Below are positions 7,731-16,160 of a stretch of 64,000 bases of DNA, piece after piece. Source of the stretch: Mycobacteroides franklinii (lineage in GTDB: Bacteria; Actinomycetota; Actinomycetes; Mycobacteriales; Mycobacteriaceae); contig NZ_MAFQ01000018.1 in NCBI RefSeq assembly GCF_002013895.1, positions 52,296 to 116,295 of the forward strand. The letters run 5' to 3'. The notes under the pieces were generated by a model. That model saw nothing but the letters and a program-made list of their open reading frames with translations, was not told the DNA's origin and did not search any database. Numbering within the stretch: position 1 is the first letter of the stretch; every line of letters starts with the position of its first letter. A program made the position numbers and the translations under genes.

Positions 7731-8795
7731 CTATTGCGCCGCCTGAAGGACGACCTCATGGGCCTTCACGGCAAAGTATGCCGGCGCATCGGGTGCCAGC
7801 CTTAGTTCCGCCGCGGCGGCCGCGGTGATGTGTGCCGTGAATATCGCGGTCCCGACGGTTGCCGTTACAACCACGCTGTCGCCATGTACGGCGAGGCCCA
7901 TGACCGATACGGCAATGACGTTGCGTGGGCTACCTCCGGGTGGGACCAGATGTACCGCGACATCACGCGGCTTGAACACCGCGACGGCGTGCCGGCCCTG
8001 CGAGGGGTTTCCGGCGCCGGACCACACGCCGTAGATGGCGAGCTCGCCGGCGTGCAGTGCCCCGTCCTCACCCACCGTGCCGTCAATGAGATTCACTCCC
8101 GCGAAACGCGCGCCAAACTGGCTGCTCGGCCGGGCGAGCACGGTGGCTGTCTCCCCCAGCTCGGCCACCCGCCCGGAGTCGAGAACCATCACGCGGTCGG
8201 CGATGGCCACCGCATCCATGATGTCGTGAGTCACGATCAGCGCGCTTTGGCCATCGCGTCCCAGCACCCGCCCGAGCAGTGCCCGGATGGCGGGCGCGCT
8301 GTCGGCGTCCAGACCCGCCAAGGGTTCATCGAGGAGCACCAGATCGGGTTCGGTCGCGAGTGCGCGGGCGATGGCGACCCGCTGGGCCTGTCCCCCGGAC
8401 AGCTCGCCGGGGCGGCGTTGTGCCAGATCGCCCGCACCGACCGATTCCAGCCACCGATCGCGCGCGTCGGCGACATCGTGGCGCCGACCGCGTATCCCGA
8501 ATTCGACATTGCCCGCGACCGTCAGGTGTGGAAACAGCAACGCTTCCTGCAGCAGCAAGGCAGTCCGCCTTCGGTGCGTAGGGACGAAAGTGCCAGTGGC
8601 ACAGCTTGTCAGCACATGGTCGCCAAGCCGGATCTCACCGGTGTCAGGGCGCAGCAACCCGGCGATGAGCGCGAGCACCGTGGACTTGCCGGCCCCGTTG
8701 GGTCCGACGATCGCCACCGTCTCACCGGCGGCGACCGTGAAGGCCGCCTGCACATCGCGGCCCGAATGGACCGCATCGAATCGAAGCTCGCCCAC
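7731..8795 (-). CDS. modC: Molybdate ABC transporter ATP-binding protein ModC
   Basis: A 354-residue ABC ATPase with Walker A GPNGAGKST, signature LSGGQAQRVAIARAL, Walker B LVLLDEPLAGLD and the H-loop VTHD. The C-terminal 120 residues form a TOBE/Mop-like domain (FKPRDVAVHL.., then VTATVGTAIFTAHITAAAAAEL), which senses or binds oxyanion. It powers molybdate uptake for molybdenum cofactor. The GTG at 8795 directly follows the modB stop codon with no gap, so it is translationally linked as the last gene of modABC. Confidence 0.93.
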   Translation of the reverse strand: MGELRFDAVHSGRDVQAAFTVAAGETVAIVGPNGAGKSTVLALIAGLLRPDTGEIRLGDHVLTSCATGTFVPTHRRRTALLLQEALLFPHLTVAGNVEFGIRGRRHDVADARDRWLESVGAGDLAQRRPGELSGGQAQRVAIARALATEPDLVLLDEPLAGLDADSAPAIRALLGRVLGRDGQSALIVTHDIMDAVAIADRVMVLDSGRVAELGETATVLARPSSQFGARFAGVNLIDGTVGEDGALHAGELAIYGVWSGAGNPSQGRHAVAVFKPRDVAVHLVPPGGSPRNVIAVSVMGLAVHGDSVVVTATVGTAIFTAHITAAAAAELRLAPDAPAYFAVKAHEVVLQAAQ

Positions 8796-9590
8796 TTACC
8801 GCCACCCGCCGGGACGCCAGGTCCGTGCGCCGACGACGGCCAGGACGACCGCAGCCACCGCGACCAGCAGTAGTGACAGCGCCACCGCCGACTGCGGGTC
8901 GGATTCGCGTTGCAGGTAGATCTCCAGGGGAAGGGTGCGGGTGACGCCCTGCCGCGATCCCGCGAATGTCAGGGTGGCGCCGAACTCTCCCAGTGATCGT
9001 GCGAAAGCCAGCACCGCGCCTGATACCAGCGCAGGCATCACCAAGGGCAATGACACACGGCGCAGGACTGTGGTGGGCGGTGCGCCCAAGCTGGCTGCCA
9101 CATCGTCATACCGCTGTCCCGCTGTGGTCAGCGCCCCCTGCAGGCTGATGACGAGGAACGGCAGCGAGACAAAGGTCTGCGCCAGTACCACCGCCGATGT
9201 GGAGAAGGCGATGCGGATTCCCGCCGCATCCAGGTAGTGGCCGAGCAGCCCCAGTTTGCCGAAGGCGTACAGCAGCGCGATACCGCCGACGACGGGCGGC
9301 AACACCAGCGGTAGCAGGATCATCGGGCGCAGCAGCTGGGTCAGCCATCCGGGCCCGCGGGCCAGCACAACGGCCAGCGGCACCCCGAACAGCAGGCATA
9401 GTGCGGTACTGGCGAGACATGTCCGGACGCTGAGCAGTAGCGCAGCCTGCGACGCGGGGCTCGTGATCAATGCCGGGAACTGTGTCCAATCAGCCTTCAC
9501 CACGAGCGCCAGCAGTGGCAGCACGATGAGTACCGCCCCGACGGCCGCGGGCACGTACACCCAGCGCGGCAGACCGGGTGCCGGGGTCAC
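8796..9590 (-). CDS. modB: Molybdate ABC transporter permease ModB
   Basis: A 264-residue inner-membrane permease with about six hydrophobic segments. It has the ABC permease (EAA-type) loop region AAASLGAPPTTVLRRVSLPLVMPAL around residue 175 (given as SLGAPP..VLRRVSLPL), which contacts ModC, and the ModB-type RSLGEFGATLTFAGS segment near the C-terminus. The start overlaps the modA stop by four bases (ATGA-type). With ModA and ModC it forms the high-affinity molybdate importer. Confidence 0.93.
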   Translation of the reverse strand: MTPAPGLPRWVYVPAAVGAVLIVLPLLALVVKADWTQFPALITSPASQAALLLSVRTCLASTALCLLFGVPLAVVLARGPGWLTQLLRPMILLPLVLPPVVGGIALLYAFGKLGLLGHYLDAAGIRIAFSTSAVVLAQTFVSLPFLVISLQGALTTAGQRYDDVAASLGAPPTTVLRRVSLPLVMPALVSGAVLAFARSLGEFGATLTFAGSRQGVTRTLPLEIYLQRESDPQSAVALSLLLVAVAAVVLAVVGARTWRPGGWR

Positions 9591-10417
9591 GGCGCGGAGA
9601 ACCCCGCCGCCGCCAGAATCTTGTGGCCGACATCCCCGGTGACGGTCTCAATGAATTGATGCGCGCGTTCCGGGTTACGCGAATTAGCGGTCACCGCAAT
9701 CGGATAGGTGTTCACGATCGACAGAGCCTCGGGGAATGTGACGGTCCCGACCTTGTCACCCGCTGCCTTCGCATCCGTGACATACACCAGACCGGCGTCC
9801 GCCTGACCCGCGATCACCTTATTCAGCACATCGGTGACCGAGGACTCCTCACTGACCGGATTTAGGTGCACCCCAGTCTCTTTGGAGGCTCTGGTGGTGG
9901 CCGACCCGCATGGGACCTGCGGTGCACACACCACGACGTCGAGGCCCGGACGGGTCAGATCGGCGAAGCCGGCGATGCCCTTCGGGTTCCCCGGCGCGAC
10001 CACGATCGTCAACGTGTTGGAGGCGAAGTCGACAGGATTGATGACGGAATGCGCCTTCCACGCCTTGTCCATATTCGCCGAATCCGCGGTGGCCAACACG
10101 TCGGCCGGGGCCCCCTGAGTCAGTTGGGTGACCAGATCGGAGGAACCGGCGAAGGTGAACTCGACCGTCGTGCCTGCGTGCGTCGACTCGAAGGACTTTC
10201 CGATTTCGGTGAAGGACTTCCGCAGCGATGCCGCGGCCAGCACGTGCAATTGGACCGCCGCCGATTCCGAACCGTCCGCGGGAGCCGCTGTGCCCGCTTC
10301 GGGTGCGGTTCGTGAGCCGCAACCGGATATGGCCAGCGAACCCGCCAGAAGTGTCGCCGCGAGAACTTTCCGCGCTCTACTGATCTGGAGATGCCATGCG
10401 CCGCCGGTCACCGGCAC
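9587..10417 (-). CDS. modA: Molybdate-binding lipoprotein ModA
   Basis: A 276-residue solute-binding protein. The lipobox LAISGC (about residues 28-33) follows a short hydrophobic stretch, so the protein is a lipoprotein anchored outside the membrane. Family marks: VHVLAAASLRKSFTEIG (substrate-binding Ser), FAGSSDLVTQL, GAPADVLATAD and QADAGLVYVTDA. In-frame GTG codons at 10417 and 10411 are both possible starts. First gene of modABC; the order matches Rv1857-Rv1859. Confidence 0.93.
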   Translation of the reverse strand: MPVTGGAWHLQISRARKVLAATLLAGSLAISGCGSRTAPEAGTAAPADGSESAAVQLHVLAAASLRKSFTEIGKSFESTHAGTTVEFTFAGSSDLVTQLTQGAPADVLATADSANMDKAWKAHSVINPVDFASNTLTIVVAPGNPKGIAGFADLTRPGLDVVVCAPQVPCGSATTRASKETGVHLNPVSEESSVTDVLNKVIAGQADAGLVYVTDAKAAGDKVGTVTFPEALSIVNTYPIAVTANSRNPERAHQFIETVTGDVGHKILAAAGFSAP

Positions 10418-10612
10418 AACCCTAGCTGCCGCCGAGCCGATACGTGGTGGTCAAGGGTATTGCTACCGTCCAGTAATATTGGGCGTCAAACCCGTGCGAC
10501 CCGGCCGCCAAATCCGGGGTATGAGGTCCGGGTTGTGTCACGATCAAGCTGATCAGGCCTGGCCCCAGGTGCGGATTGGTAAGGCTTGCAGGAAGGTGAG
10601 GAAGGTACCGCC

Positions 10613-11296
10613 ATGGACGTACTGGTAACCGGAGCGGTTAACGAGATCGGCCGGGCGGTGGCTGCGGAGTTCCGCAACGCCGGCCATCGGGTCGTCATCA
10701 CCGGCCCCAACGCCGATGAGCTGGAAATCGCCGCCAAGGAGCTCGAGGTCGACGCCATTGTGTGCGACAACGCCGACCCGGACAGCCTGGAAGAGAATGT
10801 CGAGCTGTTCCCCCAACACCTCGATGCCATCGTGAACATCCCCAACCCGGTCTGGAGCGAGCCGGGCCCGCATCTGGGCACGCTCACCGATACGGGCGAG
10901 GCATGGCTGTCGCGGTACGAATCGAGCGTGCTGACCGCGGTGCTGACGGTGCAGGCCATCGGTGACCACCTGCGTTCGGGTGCGGCCATCGTCAACCTGT
11001 GCACGCTGGGCACCCGTGACCGGTCCGGCGCGACCACCGCCGCCAAGGCCGCGCTGTCCGCGTGGACGGCCGAGCAGGCCGAGCGGATGGGCACCCGCGG
11101 GATCACCATCAACACCATTGCGCCCGGACAGTCGGCGGAGGCCAACTACGACGGCCTCGACAGCACCGAGAATGCGCAGGAGCTGGTTGCCGGCGAGATC
11201 GCCCGGTTGGCGTTGTTCCTCACCAGTCCGCAGGCGCGTCACATCACCGGCCAGACTCTGCACGTCAGCCGCGGCGTCCCCGCCGGCGTCAGCTGA
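10613..11296 (+). CDS. Short-chain dehydrogenase/reductase-like protein lacking the catalytic Tyr
   Basis: A 227-residue Rossmann-fold protein. The N-terminal MDVLVTGAVNEIGRAVA is the SDR nucleotide-binding motif (TGxxxxIG). In the active-site region, where SDRs have Ser and YxxxK, this protein reads NLCTLGT and ATTAAKAAL, so Tyr is replaced by Thr while Lys is kept. The later NTIAPG motif and the C-terminal ITGQTLHVSRG are normal. Catalysis by the usual mechanism is therefore doubtful. ATG at 10613 follows GAAGGTGAGGAAGG. It corresponds by position to Rv1856c, divergent from modA. Confidence 0.85.
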   Translation: MDVLVTGAVNEIGRAVAAEFRNAGHRVVITGPNADELEIAAKELEVDAIVCDNADPDSLEENVELFPQHLDAIVNIPNPVWSEPGPHLGTLTDTGEAWLSRYESSVLTAVLTVQAIGDHLRSGAAIVNLCTLGTRDRSGATTAAKAALSAWTAEQAERMGTRGITINTIAPGQSAEANYDGLDSTENAQELVAGEIARLALFLTSPQARHITGQTLHVSRGVPAGVS

Positions 11297-11392
11297 CCGA
11301 AGCTGGAGCGCACTCCAGCTCTAGATCTTCGAATTGCCTTGCGGGGCAAGACAGTAAATGCCGCATCGGCGGATCGCGCGTAGGCTGGCCGA

Positions 11393-12376
11393 GTGACCAT
11401 TCGGCTCGGATATCAGATCCCCAACTTCTCCTACGGCACCGGCGTCGCCGAACTCTTCCCCACCGTCGTCAAACAGGTGCGCGACGCGGAAGCGTCGGGT
11501 TTCGACACGGTCTTCGTGATGGATCACTTCTATCAACTGCCCATGATCGGCACCCCCGATCAGCCCATGCTGGAGGCCTACACGGCCCTGGGTGCGCTGG
11601 CGAGTGCGACAAGCACCATTCAGCTGTCCACGCTGGTCACGGGCAATACGTACCGAAACCCGACCCTGCTCGCCAAGGCCGTCACCACCCTCGACGTGGT
11701 CAGCGGCGGACGCGCGATCTTGGGCATCGGTGCGGGATGGTTCGAACTGGAGCATCAGCAACTCGGGTTCGATTTCGGCACGTTCACCGACCGCTTCGAG
11801 CGGTTGAGCGAGGCGCTGGAGATCATTCCGCCGATGCTCCGCGGTGAGCGCCCTACCTTCGAGGGCAAGTACTACCGCACGGAATCGGCGTTGAACGAGC
11901 CCCGGATCCGGCCGAACATTCCGATCATGATCGGCGGCAGCGGCGAGAAGAAGACCTTCGGGCTGGCAGTGAAGTATGCCGATCACCTGAACCTGCTCAG
12001 TGCCCTGGACGAGATTCCGCACAAGCTGGCGGTGCTGCGCCAGCGCTGCGAGGAGGCGGGCCGCGATCCGTCCACGCTGGAAACCTCGGCCTTCTTCTCC
12101 GTCTTCATCGACGACGATTCGGCGACGGCCTGGAAACTGGCGGCCGCACAGCTGAGCAAGAACGGAATCGATCTGGACACGTTGCCGGACGAAGCCCGCG
12201 CACAGGTACTCGGGCGCACCCTGGTGGGCAGCCCCGACGAGATCGCCGAGCAGGTGCAGACCCGCGTCCTGGACCAGGGAATCGACTCCGTTACCCTCAA
12301 TGCGCCCGTCAACGGACATCTCCCGGGCGTGGTAGAGCTGATCGGCAAGACTCTTCGCCCGCTGTTCAAGGACTAG
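11393..12376 (+). CDS. LLM-class F420-dependent oxidoreductase
   Basis: A 327-residue TIM-barrel luciferase-like monooxygenase of the F420 type. Marks: RLGYQIPNFSYG at the N-terminus, MDHFYQLP, TLVTGNTYRNPTLLAKAVTTLD (conserved cofactor-contact region), GRAILGIGAGWFELEH and PIMIGGSGEKKTFGLAVKYAD. Mycobacteria use such enzymes with deazaflavin F420 for hydride transfer; the substrate is unknown. GTG start at 11393, 96 bases after the SDR-like gene on the same strand. Equivalent in position to Rv1855c. Confidence 0.88.
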   Translation: MTIRLGYQIPNFSYGTGVAELFPTVVKQVRDAEASGFDTVFVMDHFYQLPMIGTPDQPMLEAYTALGALASATSTIQLSTLVTGNTYRNPTLLAKAVTTLDVVSGGRAILGIGAGWFELEHQQLGFDFGTFTDRFERLSEALEIIPPMLRGERPTFEGKYYRTESALNEPRIRPNIPIMIGGSGEKKTFGLAVKYADHLNLLSALDEIPHKLAVLRQRCEEAGRDPSTLETSAFFSVFIDDDSATAWKLAAAQLSKNGIDLDTLPDEARAQVLGRTLVGSPDEIAEQVQTRVLDQGIDSVTLNAPVNGHLPGVVELIGKTLRPLFKD

Positions 12377-12386
12377 TCGGCGAGAT

Positions 12387-12417
12387 CGGGATCGGTATCC
12401 CGCTGCCCTTCGGGCAG
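12387..12417 (+). terminator. Double hairpin after the F420 oxidoreductase gene
   Basis: Two adjacent short hairpins follow the stop at 12376: CGGGAT-cggt-ATCCCG (12387-12402) and CTGCCC-ttc-GGGCAG (12403-12417). Both stems are perfect at 6 base pairs. No clear U-run follows, as is usual in mycobacteria. Confidence 0.5.
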
Positions 12418-12710
12418 GATGTGGGATGTGGAGACGCTGTTCGGTTTGCGGCCCGAGGCAGAGCGTTTCGCCCTCTCGCGCTGTCGTTCACCGGGGGCCT
12501 CGATCGGCTGTCCTCGGATGTTCGGCGTTTCCCTCACACGCTGGCGTGCCGGGACGTGATCTAGCCTGGCGGCCAGAGCTCATGTGAGATATTTCGCTAA
12601 GCTAACTGACGCGACGTGCGGGGAAATCCCGACTACGGTTGGGGTGTTGCACCAAGTGTCAGACAAGGTGAATAACCCCAGTTGAGACACCATTCGATGA
12701 GGAGTGATCG
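12418..12710. other. Intergenic region before ndh, no gene seen
   Basis: Beyond the double hairpin, about 290 bases precede ndh. I find no convincing open frame, tRNA or riboswitch. The stretch from about 12590 to 12660 is less GC-rich and presumably carries the ndh promoter, but I could not assign -35/-10 boxes with confidence. Confidence 0.5.
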
Positions 12711-14159
12711 ATGAGCACGACACCAGACGCCGCCGGTCCCGCGGCGCCTGTCGCAGCCAATCCGAAGGCCAAGATCAAAGATGCCCTGACACCGAAACAC
12801 CGAGTCGTCATCATCGGGTCGGGATTCGGCGGCCTGACCGCGGCCAAGACACTCAAACGTGCCAACGTCGACGTCACGCTGGTCGCGCGTACCACTCACC
12901 ACCTGTTCCAGCCGCTGCTGTACCAAGTGGCCACCGGAATCATCTCCGAGGGAGAGATCGCTCCCCCCACCCGACAGATCTTGAAGGACCAGGACAACGC
13001 TCAGGTGGTACTCGGCGATGTGACGAGCATCGACCTGGAGAACCAGGTCGTGCACTCCTCGCTTCTCGGGCATGACTACTCGACGCCCTACGACAGCTTG
13101 ATCGTGGCGGCGGGAGCCGGCCAGTCGTACTTCGGCAACGACCACTTCGCCGAGTGGGCCCCGGGTATGAAATCGATTGACGACGCCCTGGAACTGCGCG
13201 GACGCATCCTCGGTGCATTCGAACAGGCCGAACGCTCCAGCGACCCGGTCCGGCGCCGCAAGCTCATGACCTTCACCGTGGTGGGCGCTGGTCCCACCGG
13301 TGTCGAGATGGCAGGGCAGATCGCGGAACTGGCCAACGAGACCCTCAAGGGCACCTTCCGGCACATCGACCCCACCGATGCGCGGGTCATCCTGCTGGAT
13401 GCCGCGCCTGCGGTGCTGCCGCCCTTCGGCCCGAAGCTGGGCGACAAGGCACGCAAGCGTCTGGAGAAGCTGGGTGTCGAGATCCAGTTGAGTGCCATGG
13501 TCACCGACGTGGACCGCAACGGACTGACCGTGAAGCACGCGGACGGCACCATCGAACGCATCGAATCCTGGTGCAAGGTGTGGTCCGCGGGCGTCTCGGC
13601 AAGTCCCCTCGGCAAGAACCTGGCCGAACAGTCGGGTGTGGAGCTGGATCGTGCCGGACGCGTCAAGGTCGGGCCGGATCTGTCGATTCCGGGTCACCCC
13701 AACGTGTTCGTGGTCGGCGACATGATGGCTGTGGACGGCGTGCCCGGCGTGGCCCAGGGCGCCATTCAGGGCGGGCGCTACGCCGCCAAGCAGATCAAGG
13801 CCGAACTGAACGGGCGAAGCCCCGCGGAGCGTCCCCCGTTCAAGTACTTCGACAAGGGCTCGATGGCCACCGTGTCGCGATACAACGCGGTCGTCAAGAT
13901 CGGCAAGCTGGAATTCAGCGGATTCATCGCCTGGCTCAGCTGGCTGGCGTTGCACCTGGTCTACCTCGTCGGGTTCAAGAACCGCCTGGTGACCTTGATC
14001 CTGTGGTCGATTGCGTTTGTGACGCGCTCACGCGGCCAGATGGCCATCACCGAGCAGCAGGCTTGGGCGCGAACGCGTTTGGATCAGCTTGAGGAGCTCG
14101 TCGCAGAGAAGAACGGCGACGAGGTTGAGCAGCCCGAAGAGGAAAAGGCCGCAAGCTAG
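12711..14159 (+). CDS. ndh: Type II NADH:quinone oxidoreductase (NDH-2)
   Basis: A 482-residue membrane-associated flavoprotein. FAD motif VVIIGSGFGGLTAAKTL (about residues 32-48), the quinone-side HLFQPLLYQVATG, NADH motif TVVGAGPTGVEMAGQIAEL (about 190-208), and the FAD-closing VFVVGDMMAV. The C-terminal amphipathic/hydrophobic region (WLSWLALHLVYLVGF) anchors it to the cytoplasmic face. It transfers electrons from NADH to menaquinone without pumping protons. Good GGAG ribosome-binding site before ATG 12711. Equivalent of Rv1854c, next to the urease operon. Confidence 0.95.
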   Translation: MSTTPDAAGPAAPVAANPKAKIKDALTPKHRVVIIGSGFGGLTAAKTLKRANVDVTLVARTTHHLFQPLLYQVATGIISEGEIAPPTRQILKDQDNAQVVLGDVTSIDLENQVVHSSLLGHDYSTPYDSLIVAAGAGQSYFGNDHFAEWAPGMKSIDDALELRGRILGAFEQAERSSDPVRRRKLMTFTVVGAGPTGVEMAGQIAELANETLKGTFRHIDPTDARVILLDAAPAVLPPFGPKLGDKARKRLEKLGVEIQLSAMVTDVDRNGLTVKHADGTIERIESWCKVWSAGVSASPLGKNLAEQSGVELDRAGRVKVGPDLSIPGHPNVFVVGDMMAVDGVPGVAQGAIQGGRYAAKQIKAELNGRSPAERPPFKYFDKGSMATVSRYNAVVKIGKLEFSGFIAWLSWLALHLVYLVGFKNRLVTLILWSIAFVTRSRGQMAITEQQAWARTRLDQLEELVAEKNGDEVEQPEEEKAAS

Positions 14160-14803
14160 CCGACCGGTAGACGCTGCCCCTGCCAGGTGAGCAGGGCGGC
14201 GTCGCCTGCCAGACTCAGCATGGTGGCGTCGTTCGGACTCAGTTCAACGAAATCAGTTGCTGGGTAACGCAGTTCACTGATGAGCGCCAGCGGGCGGCCC
14301 AGTTCGTCATCGGTCACCGAGCCGGCGCCGAGTTCGACGCGGTGCCGGAGCAGCGGCCTGTCGTCGATATCGGCATCGAGCTGGCCGCTCCAGAACCCCG
14401 ACGACTCCCCCGACCTGCCGATCTGCACGCACTCCCGCAGGCGTAAACGCGCGCCCGCCGACCCACGAACGGTGACATGGGAATGGTGGGAGGCATTGGC
14501 CGCCACAATGGTTGGCGCCGGGTCCAGATCCAGCTGGCCCGCCACCGAACAGTGCCATGTCATCGACGATCGAAGGCTGTCGCGCCCGGGCAGGGCCACG
14601 GCGGCCGCCACCGATCGCACCCGCAAGAACGCGCCCTCGCCGATCTCGATGCGCACAGAAATCTCGTCGCCGCCTAGTGGATTGGCGGCCACTCCGACGA
14701 GATGCACGGTGTCCGCATCGGTGAGTCGGCCCTGCAGACTGCCCGAGCAGCGCAGCCGGGGGAACCTGCCCTTCTCCGCGATGATCTCGACGTCAGTGCG
14801 CAT
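14156..14803 (-). CDS. ureD: Urease accessory protein UreD (UreH)
   Basis: A 215-residue urease chaperone. It is poorly conserved, as usual for UreD, but has the GDxxx-type VHLVGVAANPLGGDEISVRIEIGEGA opening (given as NPLGGDEI), and RHRVELGAGS in the second half. UreD docks on the UreABC apoprotein and, with UreF and UreG, delivers nickel. The ATG at 14803 overlaps the ureG end by 11 bases; an alternative TTG lies at 14827. Last gene of the operon, and it converges with ndh, sharing four terminal bases. Confidence 0.88.
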   Translation of the reverse strand: MRTDVEIIAEKGRFPRLRCSGSLQGRLTDADTVHLVGVAANPLGGDEISVRIEIGEGAFLRVRSVAAAVALPGRDSLRSSMTWHCSVAGQLDLDPAPTIVAANASHHSHVTVRGSAGARLRLRECVQIGRSGESSGFWSGQLDADIDDRPLLRHRVELGAGSVTDDELGRPLALISELRYPATDFVELSPNDATMLSLAGDAALLTWQGQRLPVG

Positions 14804-15485
14804 GGTCCGATTGCCGTGCTTCGGCAAGATGCGTACGCACCCAGGCCAGTACCTCCGCGGCGGTGGGGTCTTCGGTCAACGAGATCATCGCTGTCGGCCG
14901 GCCATCGCGCACGGCCGTGGCGTCGCGCGCCATCACGCCGAGATCGGCGCCGACCATCGGGGCCAGATCGGTCTTGTTGATCACCAGCAGATCCGAGAAG
15001 GTCACGCCGGGCCCGCCCTTGCGCGGGACCTTGTCGCCGCCGGCCACATCGATGACGAAGATCTGTACGTCGATCAGGCCAGAGGAGAAGGTTGCGGTGA
15101 GGTTGTCGCCGCCCGACTCGACGAGGATGAGGTCGAGCGGATCGTTGGTGGCGATCAGATCCTCTATCGCATCGAGGTTCGCGGTGATGTCGTCCCGGAT
15201 AGCGGTGTGTGGACAGCCGCCGGTCTGCACCGCGGTGATGCGCTGGTCTGGCAATACCGCATGACGGCGTAGGAAATCGGCGTCCTCGGTCGTGTAGATG
15301 TCATTGGTCAGCACCGCCACCGAGATTTCGTCGCGCAGTGTGCGGCAGAGCGCGGCGACCAGTGCGGTCTTACCCGAGCCCACCGGTCCGCCGATCCCGA
15401 TGCGCAATGGCTCTCCCGGTTGACGCACACGTCGTGGCCGATCGATGTGCTGGTGGGGCTGGCCGTCTATCAGATGCGGTGGCAT
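14793..15485 (-). CDS. ureG: Urease accessory GTPase UreG
   Basis: A 230-residue SIMIBI-class GTPase. P-loop GGPVGSGKTAL (about residues 31-41), switch region TNDIYTTEDADFL, the nickel-binding GCPHTAIRDD (Cys-Pro-His), the VESGGDNL motif, and the base-specificity INKTDLA. GTP hydrolysis drives nickel insertion into the urease active site. The N-terminus carries several His (HQHIDRPRR), which may help bind nickel; no ureE gene is present, as usual in mycobacteria. 21 bases separate it from ureF. Confidence 0.95.
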   Translation of the reverse strand: MPPHLIDGQPHQHIDRPRRVRQPGEPLRIGIGGPVGSGKTALVAALCRTLRDEISVAVLTNDIYTTEDADFLRRHAVLPDQRITAVQTGGCPHTAIRDDITANLDAIEDLIATNDPLDLILVESGGDNLTATFSSGLIDVQIFVIDVAGGDKVPRKGGPGVTFSDLLVINKTDLAPMVGADLGVMARDATAVRDGRPTAMISLTEDPTAAEVLAWVRTHLAEARQSDHAH

Positions 15486-15506
15486 GGTGATCCAATCTCG
15501 TGAGAA

Positions 15507-16160
15507 CTACGAAACAAAAAGCGGCCGTTCACGTATCAAGTGCTGCTCGGCGAGCACGTCCAGCAGCGGGTCGGACAAGCTGGCCAGCTCGGTGGCCGCC
15601 AGGGCCGCGGTCTGCTCGCACAGGCTTGTCAGCTCCAGTGTGCCCACCGCGACCTCCGCCGGGTCCAGCGCCAGCAGGCGTTGGCCCGCGGTGGCGGACC
15701 CGGTCAACGTGGTGTAGATGACAACGAGCGCGATATCGCGCCCCGTCAATCCTGTTGCGGCTCCGATAATGCCGTACATGACCGCCAGGTGCGGCTGTCG
15801 GCCGTGCGGACTCCAATCGATATGTGGCCAAGCAATTCCGGCCAGACGCCGTAGCCCACGCCCCTGGGCGCGCGAGGCGTCCCGTGCTGCCCGCGACGGT
15901 GTGCGGGCATCCGTTTCGACATCGGCCCGCACCGCGTCCAGGCTGCCGGTGGTGATGGCAGCGGCGATAGAACCCGCGACCAGACCGTGGGTGCGAATGC
16001 GTCGTCGCAGATACGCGATGAGCGTCGCGTAGTCGCGCACCAGGCCCTGGGCGATGGCCTCCTCTACCCCACCGGAATGCACATGTGAACCGGTGGGCAA
16101 TCGGGAATCAGCGAGCGACAGCAGCAGTGCGGTCGTCGAAGAAGCGGTCGTCGGCGCCAT
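15507..16160 (-). CDS. ureF: Urease accessory protein UreF
   Basis: A 217-residue all-helical protein. Family marks: LLLSLADSRLPTGSHVHSGGVEEAI at the N-terminus (given as ADSRLPTGSHVHSGG) and REASRAQGRGLRRLA-type middle (DASRAQGRGLRRL). UreF bridges UreD and UreG in the nickel-delivery complex. Its start codon overlaps the ureC stop by one base (TGATG-type junction), so the two are translationally coupled. Confidence 0.92.
   Translation of the reverse strand: MAPTTASSTTALLLSLADSRLPTGSHVHSGGVEEAIAQGLVRDYATLIAYLRRRIRTHGLVAGSIAAAITTGSLDAVRADVETDARTPSRAARDASRAQGRGLRRLAGIAWPHIDWSPHGRQPHLAVMYGIIGAATGLTGRDIALVVIYTTLTGSATAGQRLLALDPAEVAVGTLELTSLCEQTAALAATELASLSDPLLDVLAEQHLIRERPLFVS

Noticed and set aside
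10418..10612. Possible molybdate-responsive operator upstream of modA
   Set aside because: The dyad around ATTGCTAC...GTAATAT is short and imperfect, and does not match a ModE-type consensus well enough to report.
12633..13955. Long open frame antisense to ndh
   Set aside because: It mirrors the codon pattern of ndh in a GC-rich genome, has no family motif and no ribosome-binding site, while ndh on the other strand has all NDH-2 motifs.
14280..15272. 330-residue open frame antisense to ureD and ureG
   Set aside because: It spans two well-conserved urease genes on the other strand and has no recognisable domain.
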